The notes under the pieces were generated by a model. That model had not been told where the DNA came from and did no database searches. It was given only the letters and a program-made list of their open reading frames with translations. This document shows positions 40,140 to 44,796 of a stretch of DNA of 44,796 nt, in pieces. The DNA comes from Lactobacillaceae bacterium UBA5807 (GTDB taxonomy: Bacteria > Bacillota > Bacilli > Lactobacillales > Lactobacillaceae). The translations under genes were made by a program, and so were the position numbers. Location: NCBI GenBank assembly GCA_002418005.1, contig DIDF01000029.1:1-44796 (forward strand), written 5' to 3'. Position 1 is the first letter of the stretch. Every line of letters begins with the position of its first letter.

Positions 40140-40255
40140 GTGATAAAAAGGGCAGCCCTCCTAGACGTAAGCACTCAAAAGCGGAATAGCCAAGAACAGG
40201 CTATTCCGCTTTTGAGCAACTTACGTTACGGAGGGCTAAGCGCCCTTTTTATCAC
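40140..40255. repeat. Family B hairpin repeat, copy 2 (also glycerol kinase terminator)
   Basis: A 116-bp hairpin: GTGATAAAAAGGGC/GCCCTTTTTATCAC outer arms, then AGCCCTCC/GGAGGGCT, ACGTAAG/CTTACGT, and CTCAAAAGCGGAATAGCC with its perfect inverse, over AAGAACA. The outer arm contains the stop codon of the glycerol kinase gene. Confidence 0.85.
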
Positions 40256-41775
40256 TCTTTATTTGTTAGTCTAAAAGCCCTCGTAGCCGCAATTGCGGAT
40301 CGCCAGCCACCATATAGCTTTGTTCTTCTAGCTGGATCCATATTAGGTTCAAACTTTCTGCCCTGATCCACGACTTTTTTTAAGTCATCAAGGCTGTTCC
40401 AATAGCCCACTGCCAAGCCGGCCAGAATTGCCGCGCCAAATGCAGTAGTATCTTCATCAGCTGCTCGCAAAATCGGAATATCCAGAATATCTGCTTGAAA
40501 TTGCATCAAATAACTGTTTCTTGATGAACCACCATCTGCCATTAATACCGGAATCTTCATATTGGTATCTTTTTCCATGGTCTGAATAATATCTTTAGTT
40601 CCATACGCAATTGATTGCAATGTTGCTTTAACAAAGTCTTCTTTGGTAGTACCTCTGGTTAAACCAAAGGCGGCTCCGCGGACATCATCATCCCAATATG
40701 GCGCACCCAATCCGTTAAACGCAGGCACAACGTACACTTCATCGTCATCCTTGGAGTTCACCGCTGCTTGACGAGATTCTGGAACGTTACCAATCAAATT
40801 CATGCTGTCAGCCAACCAAGTAACCGCCGTCCCCGCAGAAAAAATTGATCCTTCCAACGCATAGGTAATCTTGCCACCAATATTGTAAGCAATAGTCGTG
40901 AGCAAGTTATGATCGTCAAGTTCTGGTTTATCCCCAGTGTTCATCATAATGAAGGCACCATCACCGTATGTGTTTTTAACCATTCCAGGTTCAAAGGCCA
41001 ATTGGCCAATCAAAGCAGCCTGTTGGTCACCGGCAATTCCGGCAATTGGCACTTCCAAACCATAAAATTGATAATTTTTAGTGCTGCCGTATACTTCACT
41101 AGAAGTTTTTACTTGTGGTAGCATTTTTTCTGGAATATTTAACAATTTACAAATATCATCGTCCCATTTCAGGGCATGGATGTTAAAAAGCATTGTTCGA
41201 CTGGCATTTGAGTAATCGGTAATATGGTATTGGCCGCCGGAAAGTTTCCAAACCAGCCATGAATCTACCGTCCCAAAAAGCAAGTCACCTTTTTCAGCCT
41301 TTTCTTGGGCTCCGGGAACCTTGTCTAAAATCCAACGAATTTTTGTTGCCGAAAAATAAGAATCGATGATCAACCCAGTTTTTTCGTGGATCATGTTGCC
41401 ATAACCATCATGTCTCAATTTCCTAGCAATCGAGTTGGTTTGCTTTGACTGCCAGCCGATTGCATTATATATTGGATTACCAGTATTCTTATCCCAAATA
41501 ATCGTTGTTTCCCGTTGAGTAACAATTCCAATCCCAGCAAGGTCTTCAGGATGAATTCCAGCATCAATGAAAGCAGACGAAATCACGTTTAAAACAGAAG
41601 TCCAAATTTCATTTGGGTCATTTTCAACCCAGCCGTTATGCGGAGTAATCTGTTTCACTGCTTTATAGGATTCGATAACCTTACGACCATTTTGATCAAA
41701 GATCATAGCTCGAGAGCTAGTAGTACCTTGATCGATGGAAAGAATGTATTTTGGGTTCTCGGTTAACTCAGACAT
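40252..41775 (-). CDS. glpK: Glycerol kinase (divergent GlpK)
   Basis: A 507-residue FGGY-family kinase that phosphorylates glycerol to glycerol 3-phosphate. N-terminal phosphate loop YILSIDQGTTSSRAMIFDQ, substrate segment GIVTQRETTIIWD, hinge IAGDQQAALIGQ, and ATP-site segments EGSIFSAGTAV and AAILAGLAVGYW. Length is normal. Unusual: the phosphate-2 motif reads NTYGDGAF where glycerol kinases usually have NTYGTG(C/A)F, and the usual VDGGAV.N(N/D)FLMQF is ADGGSSRNSYLMQF. So it may be a specialised paralog or a kinase for another polyol. No glpF or glpD adjoins. SD GAGGCG. Confidence 0.85.
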   Translation of the reverse strand: MSELTENPKYILSIDQGTTSSRAMIFDQNGRKVIESYKAVKQITPHNGWVENDPNEIWTSVLNVISSAFIDAGIHPEDLAGIGIVTQRETTIIWDKNTGNPIYNAIGWQSKQTNSIARKLRHDGYGNMIHEKTGLIIDSYFSATKIRWILDKVPGAQEKAEKGDLLFGTVDSWLVWKLSGGQYHITDYSNASRTMLFNIHALKWDDDICKLLNIPEKMLPQVKTSSEVYGSTKNYQFYGLEVPIAGIAGDQQAALIGQLAFEPGMVKNTYGDGAFIMMNTGDKPELDDHNLLTTIAYNIGGKITYALEGSIFSAGTAVTWLADSMNLIGNVPESRQAAVNSKDDDEVYVVPAFNGLGAPYWDDDVRGAAFGLTRGTTKEDFVKATLQSIAYGTKDIIQTMEKDTNMKIPVLMADGGSSRNSYLMQFQADILDIPILRAADEDTTAFGAAILAGLAVGYWNSLDDLKKVVDQGRKFEPNMDPARRTKLYGGWRSAIAATRAFRLTNKE

Positions 41776-41857
41776 CCGTTTCGCCTCTTATTGAAGAAAT
41801 TTTTTTAATATTATCACACTAATATGGATTCAGCCTAATTAAAATATCATAATAAAG

Positions 41858-41885
41858 CCACATTATGAACTATACCATAATGTGG
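41858..41885 (-). terminator. Hairpin between glpK and the 80-residue acidic protein gene
   Basis: CCACATTATG/CATAATGTGG with an 8-nt loop and T-rich flanks on both strands. It follows the gene at 41945 by about 60 bp and precedes glpK. Confidence 0.65.
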
Positions 41886-41944
41886 TTTTATCAGCAAATT
41901 GTTATTTAAATAGGAAATTCAGGCCTTTGACCTGCCTATACCAA

Positions 41945-42187
41945 TTATCTCTTAACTTTTACCTTGATATCAGTATCTTCATCTGGGTTAATCGTCTCAT
42001 CATAAGTAAAGTCGGCGTCTTGGAAGTATTCCTTAATTTCTTGGTTAACTTCTTCAATTGGTCGTTTATCATTATCCTGAGTATAAATCAGTAAATTGTA
42101 TTCCTTTTTATCATCATCGGTGTCTTCAAACTTGTAAAGAACATCGACAGTATTTAAAATTTCCTGAATCATCTGACGTTCAGTCAT
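41945..42187 (-). CDS. Hypothetical acidic protein, 80 residues
   Basis: Not recognised. It begins MTERQMIQEILNTVDVLYKF, continues with strands YNLLIYTQDN and a helix (VNQEIKEYFQDADF), and ends in a basic KVKVKR. Strongly acidic overall (EDTDDDKKE, NPDEDTD), soluble. SD GAGGTATT. The layout suggests a small alpha/beta domain of unknown role. Confidence 0.55.
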   Translation of the reverse strand: MTERQMIQEILNTVDVLYKFEDTDDDKKEYNLLIYTQDNDKRPIEEVNQEIKEYFQDADFTYDETINPDEDTDIKVKVKR

Positions 42188-42270
42188 TTCTAATACCTCA
42201 TTTCATTTTTTGTTTACATACTTACTTTAGCGCTATTTCAAAAAAAAAGTAATAACATATTGGTAAAACT

Positions 42271-42314
42271 AAAAAAGAGCTTGAAACAAACTTTGCTTTT
42301 GCCAAGCTCTTTTA
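42271..42314. terminator. Terminator downstream of the 207-residue hypothetical gene
   Basis: AAAAAAGAGCTTG (42271-42283) pairs with CAAGCTCTTTT (42303-42313); T-run on the minus strand. It lies 30 bp after the stop at 42344. Confidence 0.85.
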
Positions 42315-42343
42315 AAACTTTATTAAAACTTTATTAAATTGAT

Positions 42344-42967
42344 TTACATTTTAATTTTTGTTTTGATGAGTTTTTCGTATTTTTGCCGCACCTTATCGGT
42401 CAACAAGATAACGTTTTCTGGAAAGTTGGCTGTAGTGTAGTCCATACAGACTACTAAGGGAACATCGAAATTTTTTTGGTGTTGAATTTCTTGAACTTTA
42501 TCATTTGGCATTTCACTCTTGAAGCCCATTAAAATAGCCATTGAAGACTTTTTGTCACTATTCCAATAGTGAGGATCACTAGCTTTTTTCACGAATGCCG
42601 AAACATCGATAGAATCTAAAGCTTTAACTAACGTGTCGGAATTACTGATTTTACGTTGAACTCCTAAGAAAACAAAGTACCTTCGCAAAACTGGCACAAC
42701 TGACTGCATGAAGACATCCGTTGCCGCAATCTTTTCCGGCATCATATTTAAAATTACTTCTTTAGTTGAAGACGCGGTAATCTGTCTTGGCTCACGTAAA
42801 AAGAACTTGTACGTTAGACCCATAAAAGAGTTGGTAATATATAAAGTCGCCTTTTTTTCTGGCTGAGTCAGTTTTTTAAATGACCTAGTTGTCTTAAACT
42901 GGGTCGTCCATTGGCGGTTTTTTTGGAGAATTTCATCAGCTTTTACTTCAGAATAACGTTTATCCAT
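42344..42967 (-). CDS. Hypothetical cytosolic protein, 207 residues
   Basis: Not recognised. Mostly helical and basic: YSEVKADEILQKNRQW, SFKKLTQPEKKATLYITNSF, IAATDVFMQSVVPVLRRYF, FVKKASDPHYWNSDKKSS, and a final strand-helix LVVCMDYTTANFPENVILL with VRQKYEKLIKTKIKM. No signal peptide or transmembrane segment. ATG 42967 is chosen because AGAGGTG lies 6 nt upstream; two in-frame upstream ATGs lack a good site. Divergent from the YczE-like gene 138 bp away. Confidence 0.6.
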   Translation of the reverse strand: MDKRYSEVKADEILQKNRQWTTQFKTTRSFKKLTQPEKKATLYITNSFMGLTYKFFLREPRQITASSTKEVILNMMPEKIAATDVFMQSVVPVLRRYFVFLGVQRKISNSDTLVKALDSIDVSAFVKKASDPHYWNSDKKSSMAILMGFKSEMPNDKVQEIQHQKNFDVPLVVCMDYTTANFPENVILLTDKVRQKYEKLIKTKIKM

Positions 42968-43105
42968 CCCGATCACCTCTGCCATGATATTAACACGGTT
43001 CAAACAAATTTTGTATCAAATAGATTTATTGGTTTAATTCCAGTTTTAAACTGTGAAAAAGTATATTACAATTATTCTATCGACTTATTAAGGAGTGCCA
43101 AATCA

Positions 43106-43762
43106 ATGGCCAAAATAAAAGATTTTAAATTGCGTTTGTATTATTTAATCCTTTCAATTATCATAAACGGCGCGGGAAATGCGCTTGCCATTTCCACAAA
43201 TTTAGGCAGTGCCGTCTGGACAGGATCTGCGGTAAACCTATCAAAATTAACTAATATTCCATTAGGAACTACCTTATTTTTGTACGGAATAATTGTCACA
43301 ATTATGAACCAGCTTTTGTTAGGTGAATTTGATCGCAGACGTTTTTTTACTAACTTGATGTTTGCTTTACCCTTTAGTTATCTGGTTGCCTTCTTTAAAA
43401 TCATTTTTGATCTCATGGGAGTTCCCGAATATGAATTCTGGTTTCGAGTAATTTTGGACATCATCGGGCTGTTTTGTGTTGCCATGGCAGTTTCAATGTA
43501 TTCCCGGGCCAACTTGATGATGCATCCCAATGATGATTTAGCCTATATTATTCGCTTTAAATTTGTTCACGGCAGCGCAATTCTTTCGCAGTGGGCAAGC
43601 TACATTCCACCAATTTTAGTGATCATAGTTTCCTATCTAATTTTGCACAAACTTTACGCGATCGGGTTTGGGACGATTTTTGCGCTGATCATGCAGGGAA
43701 GTATGATGAAGTGGTCAGATACCCATACCTTTACTAGACTTAAACACCACGTTGATATTTAA
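43106..43762 (+). CDS. YczE/YyaS-like integral membrane protein
   Basis: A 218-residue membrane protein with about five hydrophobic segments (LILSIIINGAGNALAIST, TTLFLYGIIVTIMNQLLLG, ILDIIGLFCVAMAVSMYS and others). The motif GSAVWTGSAVNL followed by IPLGTTLFLYG, and later MMHPNDDLAYIIRFKF, match the YczE/YyaS/YitT-like family of Firmicutes membrane proteins; function not established. ATG 43106 has AAGGAGTG; the earlier in-frame ATG has no site. Its end overlaps the converging hydrolase gene by 23 bp. Confidence 0.75.
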   Translation: MAKIKDFKLRLYYLILSIIINGAGNALAISTNLGSAVWTGSAVNLSKLTNIPLGTTLFLYGIIVTIMNQLLLGEFDRRRFFTNLMFALPFSYLVAFFKIIFDLMGVPEYEFWFRVILDIIGLFCVAMAVSMYSRANLMMHPNDDLAYIIRFKFVHGSAILSQWASYIPPILVIIVSYLILHKLYAIGFGTIFALIMQGSMMKWSDTHTFTRLKHHVDI

Positions 43763-44591
43763 TGAAATCGGCTATCTTTTTGATAGCTTTTTTTGTTTCT
43801 GGCAACTTATTCCACAAAATAAAATCATGAAATGCCCCTTTGACTTCGTCAATTAAAACCTCAGTATCGGCGGCATTATCCAAGGCAGAAATCAGTTTTT
43901 GATCAGTATCTGCTAAAATTTCTTCACTGCCATAAATTAGTAACACTTTGAGATTATTTAGTTTCTCCGAATCCAAAAAACTAAATGAATCACCATCTGA
44001 AAGTCCGACTAAAAATTGATCACGAATTTGATTTAATACAGCTGGGTCAAGCATTAAATCTTCCTTAGTTGAATTAGCCGGTTGTGTTTCTGAAACTATC
44101 CATGGCGAAGCTAAAATTAGCCCAGATATTTGATTACGATATTTTTCCGCTAAATGAATTGCTAGAGTGGCTCCGGCAGAATCTGCGAGCAAAAATACTT
44201 TTTGCCCCGTGGAACTTGCCTGCTTGAAGGCTTCTTCAGAAAAATTCAATAATTCTTGACCACTATGGGCAGGAATTAACGGAAAGTCAGCAATGTAAAG
44301 ATCACTTTCGGACTGTTGGGCAACATTTTCAATCATATTAAACTGATCCGTGTTCATTGGCACTGTGAAGGCGCCGCCATGGAAGTACAAAATCAAACTG
44401 GAAGAATTTGTCTGATGAAAATGTTTAATGGCTAAGTTACCATCGCCGATCCGAACAATTTTCACTCCAAGCTTATCTGGTTTAGAAAAAATATTTACTT
44501 TAAGGTTGGGATGAAGGAAGCTAAAGCTAACGATTTTTTGGTAGTCCTTCTTACGTAAATCACGCTTTTGGGCATGCATTGCGAGACTCAT
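43740..44591 (-). CDS. Alpha/beta hydrolase (HSL-like esterase)
   Basis: A 283-residue cytosolic hydrolase. Oxyanion motif FHGGAF (70-75), nucleophile Ser138 in LADSAGATLA, acid region YGSEEILAD and base His in GAFHDF. The SxxxSAG and HGGA arrangement fits the hormone-sensitive-lipase/acetyl esterase branch. Substrate unknown. ATG 44591 follows AAAGGAGTG. Its 3' end contains the terminator of the opposing YczE-like gene (43771-43794). Confidence 0.82.
   Translation of the reverse strand: MSLAMHAQKRDLRKKDYQKIVSFSFLHPNLKVNIFSKPDKLGVKIVRIGDGNLAIKHFHQTNSSSLILYFHGGAFTVPMNTDQFNMIENVAQQSESDLYIADFPLIPAHSGQELLNFSEEAFKQASSTGQKVFLLADSAGATLAIHLAEKYRNQISGLILASPWIVSETQPANSTKEDLMLDPAVLNQIRDQFLVGLSDGDSFSFLDSEKLNNLKVLLIYGSEEILADTDQKLISALDNAADTEVLIDEVKGAFHDFILWNKLPETKKAIKKIADFIKYQRGV
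43771..43794 (+). terminator. Terminator of the YczE-like gene
   Basis: GCTATC/GATAGC stem over a T5 loop, followed by T7. It lies inside the 3' end of the opposing hydrolase gene. Confidence 0.75.
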
Positions 44592-44796
44592 TTTTTTCAC
44601 TCCTTTTACCTGATACATTTGCTTTGAATTTTTTTTATTATACAAATATTTGAAATCTTTAAAATGAAACCGGTTAAATTCACAAAAAATTCATATTTTG
44701 TTCATGCTATTTACATAAATCGATTATATATTAGTCAACGTAACCTGATAAGAAAATCTTGTCAGATTCAAATAAATTAAATCCCCCTTTAATTTA
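44592..44796. other. AT-rich intergenic region at the window end
   Basis: Promoter region of the hydrolase. A small interrupted hairpin CTGATAAGA/TCTTGTCAG lies at 44745-44765 without a T-run. No gene seen. Confidence 0.4.

Noticed and set aside
44745..44765. Hairpin near the window end as a terminator
   Set aside because: Interrupted short stem with no T-run on either strand and no gene seen ending there.

Overview
The window looks like chromosome of a low-GC Gram-positive lactic acid bacterium of the family Lactobacillaceae. Evidence: strong AGGAGG ribosome binding sites, CcpA-type cre boxes, MucBP repeats, a ComX-like sigma factor with DUF1659/DUF2922 partners, a GPH sugar symporter, and an SlpA-type S-layer gene resembling that of Lactobacillus brevis and its heterofermentative relatives. 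A Lentilactobacillus/Levilactobacillus-like host is my best inference; nothing here fixes the species. No rRNA, tRNA or CRISPR array was seen.

Layout. 1-5.6 kb: a secreted MucBP/LRR protein, a structured intergenic region with two long hairpin repeats, a sigma factor plus DUF1659/DUF2922 operon, and a small secreted protein. 5.6-11.7 kb: a YefM-YoeB toxin-antitoxin pair with a frameshifted toxin, a frameshifted class C26 amidase behind a C39-like protease, small cytosolic proteins, a secreted matrixin-like protein whose zinc site is lost, a broken SDR, and a D-2-hydroxyacid dehydrogenase behind a possible leader-peptide attenuator. 11.7-17.3 kb: RNA 2'-phosphotransferase KptA with an unknown partner, a lipoate ligase/GcvH-like pair, an orphan AbrB-like protein and a MacB-type ABC exporter. 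17.3-26.5 kb: a plant-glycan (probably arabinoside) utilisation locus with two tandem secreted glycosidases, a GH127 beta-L-arabinofuranosidase, a GPH symporter and an AraC regulator, linked by cre boxes and a repeated ATTTCCGAC operator. 26.5-32.1 kb: arrays of long hairpin repeats around an esterase, a secreted beta-propeller/coiled-coil protein, an SDR and an aldo/keto reductase. 32.3-36.0 kb: an approximately 3.67-kb integrase-bearing element. 36-44.8 kb: a dead galactitol-type PTS IIC, an RlmD-type methyltransferase, glycerol kinase and several small or membrane proteins.

The most striking observation is that a YagU-family gene is cut in two. Its N-terminal part lies at 35991-36360 and its C-terminal part at 32177-32320 on the same strand. 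The intervening segment carries a tyrosine recombinase, an SlpA-like S-layer gene (itself frameshifted just after the signal peptide) and a small zinc-ribbon gene with a decayed second copy. Removing 32321-35994 restores a continuous YagU frame and leaves one copy of a 4-bp TGCC repeat. This looks like a compact mobile S-layer cassette.

The second theme is a family of at least eight 115-150 bp intergenic hairpins with conserved AGAGTGC...GCACGTTT ends and a CCGGTTTTGG-like apex, plus two smaller hairpin families. The third is the number of broken genes (YoeB, C26 amidase, SDR, SlpA, YagU, GatC and two remnants). Three of these breaks are one-base changes in short A/T runs, so sequencing error must be excluded for them; the others are a 10-bp duplication, nonsense codons and an insertion, and look genuine.
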